This document shows, piece after piece, positions 8,549-19,700 of a stretch of DNA of 46,573 nucleotides. The translations under genes and the position numbers were made by a program. Source of the stretch: Prosthecobacter sp. (GTDB taxonomy: Bacteria > Verrucomicrobiota > Verrucomicrobiia > Verrucomicrobiales > Verrucomicrobiaceae); NCBI GenBank assembly GCA_019186985.1, contig JABARQ010000040.1:1-46573 (forward strand), in the 5' to 3' direction. The notes beneath the pieces are model-generated. The model made no database searches and was not told the origin of the DNA. It saw nothing but the letters and a program-made list of their open reading frames with translations. Each line of letters begins with the position of its first letter. Within the stretch, counting starts at the first letter, position 1.

Positions 8549-9819
8549 GCGGCGGGAGGTTCCTGGACGGGGGCTGGCGGTTCGGCTGGCACCACCGGGG
8601 CCGGTTTGCCGCGACCGATGAGGAGAGCCAGCAACGTGCCGATGCCGAGGATGGCCACGGGCAGGGTGGGCGGGCACCAGAGGAGCTGGATCTGGAAGGC
8701 GAGGAAGCTTAGCACGAGGGCGGCGAAGATCAGGCCGAGGCCGCGAGAAAATGCCTTGGAGCGGGGCACCCGCAGAACGGTCCAGGCGGCAGCGAGGGCG
8801 CAGATGGCCCAGGTGGCCCACTGCTGGGGTTCGGTCAGTTTTTGCAGCCTGGGAAGGCGGAGGATTTCAGCCAGGGCCTGGGCGTGCAGCCGGCCGAGGG
8901 CGGGCTTGCTATTGTCGGCGGGTTCGATGCCGATGACGATGATCTGGCTGTCTTTCAGGGCGGCCTTGTCGGCATCGCCCAGGGCATCGGCGAGCGTGCC
9001 GGTCATGAGGTCGAGGGCATTGATGACCGGGACCTGGGCTCCAGGGCTGACGCGCAGAGTGCCATCCTCTTCCAGCGGGACAAAGGAACCCTGGGCCAGG
9101 TAGGCACCGGCTCCGGGGCCGATGCGAAGACGGTGGAGGGAGTAGGGGCTGGCATGGAGCCGTGCCAGGGTCTGGGCGATGATTCCTGGATACAGGCGGT
9201 CATCCGCACGAAGGGCGTAGGGGATGCTCCAGTCGTCCGTGTTTTTGCGTGCCGCCAGCAGGCCCAGCTCCCGGGTGGGCCGCAGGGCCGGGTCGGGCGC
9301 TGAGATCAGTGCGGAAAGGGCTCGGGCGGATTCCCGGGGGCCGTCAACTCGTTGAAAATGAGGCAGGCTGTCGGCCAGGTCGCCCATGAAGGCCGGAGTC
9401 TTGGAACCAGGCTCAGCCAGCTGGGTTTCGATGCCCAGCACCACACTGGGGAAGGGCAGAAGAGCTTCGGAAACCGACGGGAGGAATTCCGGGGCTGGCC
9501 GCCCCCAGTACAAGGGGGGGGCGATGACCATGACCTGCGGCGCATAGGCCTGCAGGCTTTTCAGCAGGGTTTGCCAGTCGAGGGGTGGGGGAGGCCAGGC
9601 GGCATATTCCTTCGCCTGCTCCTCCCGCAGGGACACGAGGGTGACAGGGTTCGCCGCGCTGGTGGCGGGCTGGGTCAGGCGTTCCCGGGAGTTGGCGACC
9701 AGGAAGTCAAGAAAGAGGTCGTCCACCTTCTGGAGACGGCCGGAGCGCTGTTCGAGGTCCAGGTGCCGGACCGAGAGTCCGAGGCAGGCAAGCAGAAGGG
9801 TCAGGCGGAGCCAAAACAT
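8545..9819 (-). CDS. CHASE2 domain-containing membrane protein without an output domain
   Basis: 424 residues from the ATG at 9819; a TTG 12 codons upstream is possible but less likely. One helix (FWLRLTLLLACLGLSVRHLD) precedes a large extracytoplasmic domain with CHASE2 features: an early VDDLFLDFLVANSRERL, then VTLVSLREEQAKEYAAWPPP, and a late strand QIIVIGIEPAD. Three helices follow at the C-terminus (WATWAICALAAAW; LGLIFAALVLSFLAFQIQL; LPVAILGIGTLLALLIG), the usual CHASE2-plus-three-helix arrangement, and then a short proline-rich tail. CHASE2 sensors normally continue into a kinase, cyclase or GGDEF domain; here there is none. The downstream vWA protein may be its partner. This is the first gene of a three-gene minus-strand operon. 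Confidence 0.75.
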   Translation of the reverse strand: MFWLRLTLLLACLGLSVRHLDLEQRSGRLQKVDDLFLDFLVANSRERLTQPATSAANPVTLVSLREEQAKEYAAWPPPPLDWQTLLKSLQAYAPQVMVIAPPLYWGRPAPEFLPSVSEALLPFPSVVLGIETQLAEPGSKTPAFMGDLADSLPHFQRVDGPRESARALSALISAPDPALRPTRELGLLAARKNTDDWSIPYALRADDRLYPGIIAQTLARLHASPYSLHRLRIGPGAGAYLAQGSFVPLEEDGTLRVSPGAQVPVINALDLMTGTLADALGDADKAALKDSQIIVIGIEPADNSKPALGRLHAQALAEILRLPRLQKLTEPQQWATWAICALAAAWTVLRVPRSKAFSRGLGLIFAALVLSFLAFQIQLLWCPPTLPVAILGIGTLLALLIGRGKPAPVVPAEPPAPVQEPPAA

Positions 9820-10009
9820 CAGCGGAGTCTGCCGTGAACTGCCGGAATTTGCCAATCGACAAATCAGTCGCAGAGATTTTATTAATAAATATGAAATTTA
9901 TCAGCTATATTCTTGAATTGAGTGGCAATATAAATTACAATAGGCATTATTTATTATAATTTTGATAATAGCTGCTCGTTTCCGCTGAGTGTTTGCGCCC
10001 CAATCGTTT
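9820..10009. promoter_or_regulatory. AT-rich divergent promoter region
   Basis: This spacer is strikingly AT-rich (especially 9876-9970) inside a GC-rich chromosome and lies between the minus-strand CHASE2 operon and the plus-strand PEP-CTERM/giant-protein operon. A perfect TATAAT stands at 9955-9960 in the plus direction, about 50 bases before the ATG at 10010, but no good -35 box lies at the usual distance. Promoters for both operons should be here; the -10 call is tentative. Confidence 0.5.
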
Positions 10010-10720
10010 ATGAAGATCAAAACCACTCCCACATGGCTGGCTCTCGCGGTGATGTTGGGATGCTTCCTGCCTGAGTCAGGCCGGGGAAGCACCGTTTTTT
10101 GGGGGAGTTCGTTCAATGACCTGCTGTTTAACAGCACGGGTCAGACGCTGGATGAGTCGTTTATTTTTGAAGTCGGCACCTTCACCAGCGGCTTTGTGCC
10201 GACGATTCACAACAGCTATCAGTGGGATGCCAACTGGAAGGTTCTGGACCGGGCCGTGCATCCTGACTCGGAAGGCTGGAACGTGCCTGATCAGTTTTTT
10301 GTCGGGACTGTCGAGCACCAGCCTGATGGCACATCGGACTCCCTGGCGGCCAATCCCGCCGATGTCTTTTTGATGGGAGAAACCGTTTACCTGTGGGTTT
10401 ACAACTCGAAGGCGATCGTGCCGGGCAGTGAATGGGCGCTGGTGACGGATTCGGATCTGCTTGGCAACCTTGCCAATGCCTGGCGCATTCCTGACCCGGC
10501 CGACCCGGTCGGCACCTCGTATGACTGGCAGCTGCTGGACGCCGACACGGCCATCCTGGGAGGCGTCAACGGCATCCAGGGGGCCGGAGAGTTCAGTGTC
10601 AATCCCGGAACCTTCAGCCTGCAGACCCATGTCGTGCCGGAGCCTGGAAGCAGCCTTCTGGTGCTGCTGGCCCTGGCAGTGCAGAGCCGCAGGCACCGTC
10701 CGCAACGGCGTATTGAATGA
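10010..10720 (+). CDS. PEP-CTERM sorting-domain protein
   Basis: 236 residues from the ATG at 10010; a GTG at 9989 is possible, but the signal peptide MKIKTTPTWLALAVMLGC starts at the ATG. The mature part has no recognised catalytic motif and contains segments such as SYQWDANWKVLDRAVHPD and GETVYLWVYNS, seen in verrucomicrobial secreted proteins. The C-terminus is a PEP-CTERM tripartite signal: VPEPGS, a hydrophobic helix (LLVLLALAV) and a basic tail (SRRHRPQRR). Such proteins are handled by an exosortase and delivered to the envelope or exopolysaccharide. No exosortase gene is in the window. Its last codons overlap the start of the giant gene as ATGA (10717-10720), so the two are probably translated in a coupled way and may act together at the cell surface. 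Confidence 0.8.
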   Translation: MKIKTTPTWLALAVMLGCFLPESGRGSTVFWGSSFNDLLFNSTGQTLDESFIFEVGTFTSGFVPTIHNSYQWDANWKVLDRAVHPDSEGWNVPDQFFVGTVEHQPDGTSDSLAANPADVFLMGETVYLWVYNSKAIVPGSEWALVTDSDLLGNLANAWRIPDPADPVGTSYDWQLLDADTAILGGVNGIQGAGEFSVNPGTFSLQTHVVPEPGSSLLVLLALAVQSRRHRPQRRIE

Positions 10721-13700
10721 GCGTCACGAATCCAGTCCAAGCTGACAGGCCGCGTCGTTGGTTGACGCGGTTTTCCGCGTTTCTGCTGGCCTGTGCCGGG
10801 ACGGCGGCGGTGCAGGCGCAGACGCTGGATTTCGGCGACTACAACGGCTTCGGCAACGCGGCGAGCACGGTCAACTCGACACTGAGGATCGGCGCGACCA
10901 CGGACAAGGAATCGTCGGCGACCACGAACGCCGCGGCGACGGGGGACGACACGACGGGCAGCGATGACGAGGACGGCGTGACCGTTCCGGCGACCCTGAC
11001 CCAGGGAGCCAGCGCCAGCCTTGTGGTGAACGTCACGAACTCGAGCAGCTCGACGGCCTATCTGAACGTGTGGATTGACTACAACCGCAACGGCGTGCTG
11101 ACGGACAGCGGCGAGCAGATCGCCTCCAACACCACGATTGCGAAGGGCACCTCCAACTCGAACCGGACGATCAACTTCACGGTTCCCACCGGCGCCTCAC
11201 CCGGTGTGGCGGGCGTGCGTGTGCGCCTGAGTTCGACGAGCACCCCCGGCTCCGCGAGCACGAGCGGCAACGGCGAGGTGGAGGACTATGTCACCACCAT
11301 CCTTTCGCGATTGGATTATGGGGACAACCCCCTGTTTGCCTCCGCCACGCAGGTGGCCAACTCAGCGATCCGCATCGGCACCAACGCCACGGACACGGAG
11401 GCTTCCAACCCGGCCGCCGGCAGCGCCAACGCCGATGACACGACAGGCACGGATGATGAGGACCTCACCATGCCGGCGCTGACGGCGGGCAGCACCACCA
11501 CCCTGGCGATTCCCGTGGCCGTGACCACCGGCAGCCTCACGAGCAGCACGGCCAGGCTGAATGTTTTCGCCGACTGGAACGGCGACAACGACGTGTTGGA
11601 CACCGGCGAGACGCTCACTGCGCAGACGGTCGGCGCCTCGGGCACCTACAACTTCAGCCTGAGCCCTCCCCTGGGCACGCCGCCCGGCACCAAGTATCTT
11701 CGAATCCGCATCACCGAGGGCAGCACGGCACCCACCTTCAGCGGGAGTTCAACACTCAAGGGCGAGGTGGAGGATTATGCGATCACGGTCAACTGCCCGA
11801 CGCTGAGCATCAGTCCGACAACGCTCCCAACACCCACCACAGGGCTGGCCTACAGCCAGGCCATGACGGCCTCCGGGGGTTTTGGCAGCTATGTGTTTGC
11901 CGTCTCCGGCGGCAGCCTGCCGGCGGGACTGAGCCTGGACACGTCAACAGGGGTCATTTCGGGCACGGCGACCAGCACCTCCGCCGCCGCGTTCACCCTT
12001 CGCGCCACCGACTCCAACGGCTGCACTTCGACACGAAGTTTTTCCGTGACCCCTGCGGCTCCGACGACGGATTTTGGCGACCACAGCAGCCTGGGAAGCG
12101 CCAGCAGCACCTTCAACAGCAGCCTCAAGATCGGCGCCACGACGGACACGGAGGGGGTGGCGGCCACGAATGCCGGAGCGACGGGGGATGACACGACGGG
12201 CGGTGATGACGAGGACGGCGTGACCCTGCCCGCCTCCGTCCTGGTGGGGGCCTCGGGAAGCATGACGGTCAACGTCACCAACAACACCGGCTCGACGGCC
12301 TACCTGAATGTGTGGATTGATTTCAACCAGGACGGCGACCTGACGGACGGCGGTGAGCAGGTGGCGGCGAACACCACGGTTTCGAGCGGCACCAGCGGTT
12401 CCAACAGGACGGTGAACTTCTCCGTGCCCGCGGCGTCGGTGGCGGGACAGGCGGCGGTGCGTGTGCGCCTGACCTCCGTCAGCAGCCCCGGGCCGACGGG
12501 TGCGGACGGCAACGGCGAGGTGGAGGACCACGTCCTCAACATCGTGCCCGGCCTCACGATCGGAAACATGATCTGGAATGACGCCAACGAGAACGGCATC
12601 CATGACCCGGAGGAAAGCGGCATCAACAACGTGCTTGTCGAGCTGTGGACGCCGGGCGCGGACAACGCCATCGGCGGCAGCAGCGGCAATGCGGACACGC
12701 TGGTCTCATCCGTGACCACCTCCGGCGGAGGTTTGTACAGCTTCACCGGCCTTTCACCCGGCTACTACTTCGTCAAGGTGCCCACGGTGCCGCTGTCGCG
12801 CACCAGCCTGGTCGTCGACACGGCGGACAACGGCCAGGATGCCGACAACAACGGCTCGCAGCCCGCCGGTTCGGGCACCTCGGCCTACAGCCCGGTGATC
12901 CAGCTGGCCCTGGGCGCCGAGCCGGGATCCTCGGGCGGTGGCAGCACCGACAACACGATCGACTTCGGCTTCGCCTCCAACATCGGCTCCCCGTTTGCCT
13001 GTGACAACCGTTTCTGGATCATCCAAAACGACGAAATCAGCCCCGGTTCGGACATGTGGGACACCACGCTGTATTACATGGGCGAGGGGCCGACCCTGGT
13101 GCCGACCTTTGTCTTCTCCGGCTACAAGCTCAACGGCCTGGCCGCGTACGGGGGCTACCTCTACTGCGTCGACCAGAACGGCAATCATCTTTACCGCATC
13201 AACTCGCAGGGCGTCCTGGTGGACATGGGGGCGATTCCCGGCCTGCCTTCCCCGGGGGCCGACGGCCAGTGGTCCGGTGCCACGGCGCTGACCAGCGGCC
13301 GCATGATCCTGAACCTGTACAGCTTCAGCCCTGCCTCGACGAAGCTCTACACGATCGACCTGACCTCCGCATCGCTCGTCGGTTCGCCGGTGACCGTCAC
13401 CAACACGGGCACGGGCTCCGCCTACTCGGGCAACTTTGGCGACATCGTCTGGGACCCGCTCACCGGCAAGGTGTACGGCTACTCCACGGTGGACGACAAC
13501 TGGCTTGGCCTGTTTGAGGTCAACATGACCACCGGTGCCGCGACGCGGGTGAGTTCGGCGGTTCCAGGCTCCTGGGGGTCGATGATCATTGACGCCAACG
13601 GCCTCACCTATGGATTCGGCAGCGCCGGCGCCTCCGGGGACCAGGACACGCTTTATGTCTTCAACCGCACCAACGGCGTGCTCAACGGCAGCATCACCGC

Positions 13701-16700
13701 CGTCGGCGTCGGTCCTCCGGTGTCGAACTCCGACGGTGCCGCCTGCCCTGGCGCGCCGCCCTCCATGAAGCTGGGCAACCTGGTCTGGAATGACGTGAAC
13801 AACAACGGTGTGAAGGACACGGGTGAAGCGGGCATCGACGGAGTCTCGCTGCAGTTGTTCATGGGCGGGCAGAATCCGCAGACGGACAGCCCCATCGCCA
13901 CCGTCACCACCTCCGGCGGCGGGCTTTACAGCTTCAACAACCTCTCCCCAGGCCAGTACCTGGTTCACATCCCGACGCCGCCGTCGGCGTACCCGCTCAG
14001 CAGCACCAGCAGCGACGCGCTGGACAACGGTGAGGACAACGATGACAACGGAGCGCAGGCCTCCCAGGGACAGCCGGTGAGCAGCCCGCTCATCGCCCTG
14101 GCCGGAGGCGCGGAACCGGTCAATGACGGCGACACCGACGCGAATTCCGACCTCAGCATCGACTTTGGTTTCCTGGCCTGCCCGGCGGTCAGCGTCAGCC
14201 CCTCCGGTTCGCTCACGGCCGCCACCGTGGGTTCGGTCTATTCGCAGACCTTCACGGCGGGCGGCGGGCTCAGCCCCTACACCTGGGCGGTCAGCAGCGG
14301 CACCTTGCCCAGCGGTCTTTCGCTCAGTTCCGCAGGCGTGTTGAGCGGCACCGCCACGAGCAGTTCAGCCTTCGCCTTCACCCTGCGTGCCACCGATGCC
14401 AGGGGCTGCGCGGGCACGCGCAGCTACACGATGTCGCCGGTCTGCCCGGTCATCACGATCACGCCCGCCACGCCTGCGGCCGGGACGGTGGGATCGTCCT
14501 ACAATCAAAGCCTGAGCGCCGCCGGCGGGACGTCACCCTACAGCTTCGCCGTCACCAGCGGCAGCCTGCCTTCCGGACTGACGCTGAGCAGCGCCGGCGT
14601 GATCAGCGGCACTCCGACGGCCAGCAACGGCGGAGGGGTGGCGGTCACGGTGCGTGCCACCGACACCTATGGCTGTCAGGCAACGCAGACGATCAGCCTG
14701 AAGATCTGCCCGGTGGTCACCCTCAGTCCCACGAGCCTGCCGCTGCCCACGGTGGGCATCCCCTACAGCACGACGGTGGGCGGCAACGGCGGCGCGACTC
14801 CCTACCTCTTTGCCGTGAGCAGCGGCAGCCTGCCTGCCGGGCTGAGCCTGAACACCAGCAATGGCGTCATCAGCGGCACCGCCACCGCCACCACCGCCTC
14901 CAGCTTCACCATCCGGGCCACCGACGCCAACGGCTGCTCCGGCACGCGCGCCTACTCGCTGACCCCGGCGCCTAACACGGACTTTGGTGACTTCAGCGCC
15001 TTCTCCAGCGCCAGCAACACCACCAACGGCACGCTGAAGATCGGCGCGACCATCGATGCCGAGGTGAGCGCCACCACCAACAGCAGCGCGACCGGCGATG
15101 ACAGCACGGGCAGCGATGACGAGGACGGTGTGACGATGCCTTCATCCATCACCGCCGGCGCCCAGGTGACCGTTCCCGTCCTGGTGTCCAACACCAGCGG
15201 GGCGGACGCCTTCCTCAACGCCTGGGTCGACTTCAACAACAACGGCAGCCTTGGTGACGGCGGCGAACAGGTCGCCACGAACATCCTCGTGGCTTCCGGC
15301 ACCTCCTCCGCCACGGTCAATGTGACCTTCAACGTGCCGACCGGCGCCTCCGTGGGCTCGGGTCGTGGCGCACGCTTCCGCCTCACCAGCGCCGCCTCCC
15401 CCGGCTTCCTGGGAGCCGGCACGATGGGGGAGGTGGAGGACTATGTTGTCAGCATCGCCGCGCCGACGCTCGACTTTGGCGACTACCTCGCCTTCGGCTC
15501 CGCCAGCAGCACGCGCAACAGCACGCTGAGGATCGGTGCGAGCGTCGATGCCGAAGGCGCCGCCACCGCGAATGAAGGCGCCAATGGCGACGACACCACG
15601 GGCGGCGATGACGAGGACGGCGTGACGGTGCCGGCCAGCATCACCCAGGGGAACGGCGGCTCCATCACCGTGAACGTCACCAATGGCACCGGCGCCACGG
15701 CCTACCTGAATGTGTGGATCGACTTCAACGGCAACGGCGTGCTCACGGACTCCGGGGAGCAGGTCGCCATCAACACGTCCATCTCCTCAGGCACCTCGAA
15801 TTCCAACCGCACCGTCAGCTTCACCGTGCCGGCGCTGGTCAGGACGGGCCCGGTGGGCGTGCGGGTCCGCGTGACCTCCACAAGCTCGCCGGGCAGTGTC
15901 GGCCAGAGCGGCGCCGGCGAGGTGGAGGACCATCTCGTCAATGTCGTCGCCAACACCGACTTCGGCGATCATCCGCTGTTTGCAGGCGCCAGCAGCAAGG
16001 CCAACAGCACCCTGCGGCTCGGAGCCCTGGTGGATGCCGAAGGATCCTCCATGACGGACGCCGACGCCACGGGGGATGACCTGGACGGAAGTGATGACGA
16101 AGACGGCGCCGCCGTGCCCGCCACGATGACCCAGGGCGCGCCGGCCAGCTTCAATGTCACCGTCACCAACGGCTCCGGCTCGACGGCCTACCTGAATGCG
16201 TGGATCGACTTCAACCGCAACGGCGTGCTCACGGACAGCGGCGAGCAGATTGCCGTGAACACGACAGTCAACACGGGGACCACCAATGGCTCGCGCAGCC
16301 TGAGCTTCAATGTCCCCGCCGGTGCGAGCCTGGGCGAGGCCGGCGTGCGCATCCGTCTGACCTCGGTCAGCAGTCCCGGGCCGGACGGCCTGGATGGCAA
16401 CGGCGAGGTGGAGGACTACCTGACGACCGTGGTGGCACCCCTGACCGACTTTGGTGACGACGTGGATTTTGCCGATGCCAGCAGCCTGGCCAACAGCAGC
16501 CTGAGGCTGGGCGCGCTGGTGGACGTGGAAGGCGCCGCGACCAAGAACGCCGCTGCCAGCGGCGATGACAGCATTGGCGTGGATGATGAAGACTCGGTGT
16601 TCTTCCCGCCCCTGACCGCCGGACAGCCGGTGGTCATGCCGGTGGCGGTGACAAACCTGACGGGCTCGACGGCCTACCTGAATGCGTGGATCGACTTCAA

Positions 16701-19700
16701 CAACAACGGCGTGCTCACGGACTCGGGCGAGCAGGTGGTCGCCAACGTGGCGGTGCCCGCCGGCACGGATGGTGAGGTGGAGGTCAGCTTCAACGTGCCG
16801 ACCAACGCGGTCACCGCCGCCGCCAGCGTGGGCGCCCGCTTCCGTCTCACCAGCACCTCCAGCCCCGGATCCACGGGCGCCTCGGGCAGTGGCGAGGTGG
16901 AGGACCATCAGGTGGTCATCCTGGCTCCGCTGACGGATTTCGGCGACCACAGCGGTTATGCCAACGTCTCGAACACGGCCAGCACCAACCTGCGCCTGGG
17001 CGCTTCGGTCGACACCGAGTACGCCGCCACGCGCAACGCCACCGCCACGGGTGACGACGTGACCGGCGTGGATGACGAGGACGGTGTGACGATTCCGGCG
17101 ATGACGGCCGGCGGACCTGGAAGCATGACGGTCAATGTCACGAACACCTCGGGCGTCATCGGCTACCTCAACGCCTGGGTGGACTTCAACAACAACGGGT
17201 CGTTCGCCGATTCGGGGGAGCAGGTCATGATCAACGGCGGCATCTCCAACGGCACGCTCAGCAGCAACGTCAACATCAGCTTCACCGTGCCTCCGGCGGC
17301 GGTGACGGAGACGCCCGTCGGCGTCCGAGTCCGCATCACCTCCGACATCAGCCCCGGCATCGCCGGTGCGGGCGGCGTTGGCGAGGTCGAGGACCACACC
17401 GTCACCATCGCCACGCCAACGACGGACTTTGGTGACTTCCTTGGCTTTGCTGATGCGAGCAGCCTGCGCAACAGCAGCCTGAAGCTCGGCGCCACGACGG
17501 ACACCGAGTACCTGTCCACCCGCAACAACAGCGCCGCCGGCGATGATGCCACGGGCGCTGATGACGAGGATGCCGTGACCGTTCCCGCGCTGACCGCCGG
17601 AGCGCCTGCGGCCATCCCCGTGGTGGTGACCAACACCAGCGGCACCACGGCCTACCTGAATGCATGGATCGACTACAACAACAACGGCGTGCTGACCGAC
17701 GCCGGTGAGCAGATCGCCACGGACGTGCCGGTCAGCACGGGCACGAGCGGCGTCACCCAGAACCTGAACTTCAATGTTTCGGCGATCTCCCTGACCGGGG
17801 TGAGCCTGGGGGCGCGCTTCCGGCTGACGAGCATCCCCGGCCCGGGGCCGACGGGAGCCAGCGGCAACGGCGAGGTGGAGGACTACATCGTCAACGTCCT
17901 CGCGCCGACCACCGACTACGGGGACTTCAACGGCTTTGCCAACGCCTCGCAGGGCGCCAACCCGGCCCTTCGTCTGGGCGAGCTGATTGACACGGAGTAC
18001 AACCCGACGCGCAACGCCAACGCCAACGGGGATGACAACGTGGGCATCGATGACGAGGACGCCGTGACGCTGCCCGCCATGACGGCCGGGCAAACCGTGA
18101 CGATCCCCGTGGTCATCACCAACGCCACCGGGGCCACGGGCTACCTGAACGTCTGGTTTGACTACAACAACAACGGCATCCTCACCGACGCCGGCGAGCA
18201 GATCGCCACCAACCTGGCGGTTCCAACCGGGACGACGGGCGGCACGGTGAACGTCATCGCCACCGTGCCCCCGACCGCCGTGACCGGCACGCCGGTCGGC
18301 ATCCGCTTCCGCCTTTCCGCCCCCAGCGGCCTGGGCCCGACGGGCACGAACGACCTCGCCGGTGAGATCGAGGACTATGTGGTGACGATCGCCGCACCGA
18401 CGACGGACTTTGGCGACTTCCTGGGCTTTGCGGACGCCAGCAGCACCCGCAACAGCAGCCTGAAGATCGGCGCCACGACGGACACGGAATACCTCTCCAC
18501 CCGCAACGCCACGGCCTCGGGCGACGACGCGACCGGCGGTGATGACGAGGACGGCGTCACGCTGCCGGCCCTGACCGCAGGCAGGACGGCGACGATCCCG
18601 GTGGTGGTGACCAACACCACGGGCTCGACGGCCTATCTAAATGCGTGGATCGACTACAACAACAACGGCTTGCTGACGGATGCGGGCGAGCAGGTGGCCA
18701 CCAACGTGGCGGTGACCGGCAGCCTCAGCGGCGCCACGCAGAACCTGAACATCACGGTGCCTGCCTCCGCGGTCACCGGGGTTTTCATCGGTGCGCGCTT
18801 CCGCCTGACCAGCACGAGCAGTCCCGGGGCCACGGGAGCTTCGGGCAGCGGCGAGGTGGAGGATTACATCGTCAGCCTCATCGCTCCGGCGACCGATTTT
18901 GGCGACTACAGCAGCTTTGCCTCCGCCAGCAACGCCACCAGCAACGCCCTCCGGCTGGGAGCGTTGATCGACAATGAAGGCGTGGCCGCGACCAACGCCA
19001 CGGCGACGGGTGACGACACCACCGGCAGCGATGACGAGGACGGCGTGACCCCGCCGGTCATGATTGCCGGGCAGACCCTCACCCTGCCCGTCGTGGTGAC
19101 CAACACGACCGGTGCGAACGCCTACCTGAATGTGTGGATCGACTTCAACAACAACGGAGTCCTCTCCGACGCCGGTGAACAGGTGGTCAGCAACCAGACC
19201 ATCGGCACGGGCAACAGCAACCTGACGGTGAATCCCAGCATCTCCATTCCGGCCGCCGCCCCGACCGGCGTTCCATTGGGCATGCGCGTGCGCCTGACGG
19301 CGGTTTCCACGCCAGGTGCGGCCGGTGAGCTGTCCAGCCTGGGCGAGGTCGAGGATTATCTGGTCACCCTTCAGGAGCCGACGGCGGATTACGGTGACTT
19401 CCTGAGCTTTGGGGACGCCAGCAGCCTGCGGAACGGCAGCCTGCGGATCGGCGCCACCACGGACACGGAATACCTCTCCACCCGCAACGCCACGGCCACG
19501 GGTGACGACGCGACCGGCGGCGATGACGAGGACGGCGTGACGATGCCCGCGCTGACGGCCGGCGCGCCTGCGACGATTCCGGTGGTGGTGACCAACACGA
19601 CGGCATCGACGGCCTACCTGAATGCCTGGATTGACTTCAACAACAACGGTGTGCTCACCGACGCTGGCGAGCAGGTGGCGACGAATGTGGCGGTGGAGGC

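Noticed and set aside
8549..8821. Longer N-terminus (91 extra residues) for the BatA-like protein
   Set aside because: The extension is Arg/Pro-rich, lies wholly inside the upstream gene and precedes the canonical BatA first helix; the GTGA overlap gives a natural start.
12754..13968. 404-codon minus-strand frame across the first SdrD-B and propeller-like modules
   Set aside because: Product is low in complexity and His/Arg/Gly-rich with no family features, while the plus frame is clearly coding.
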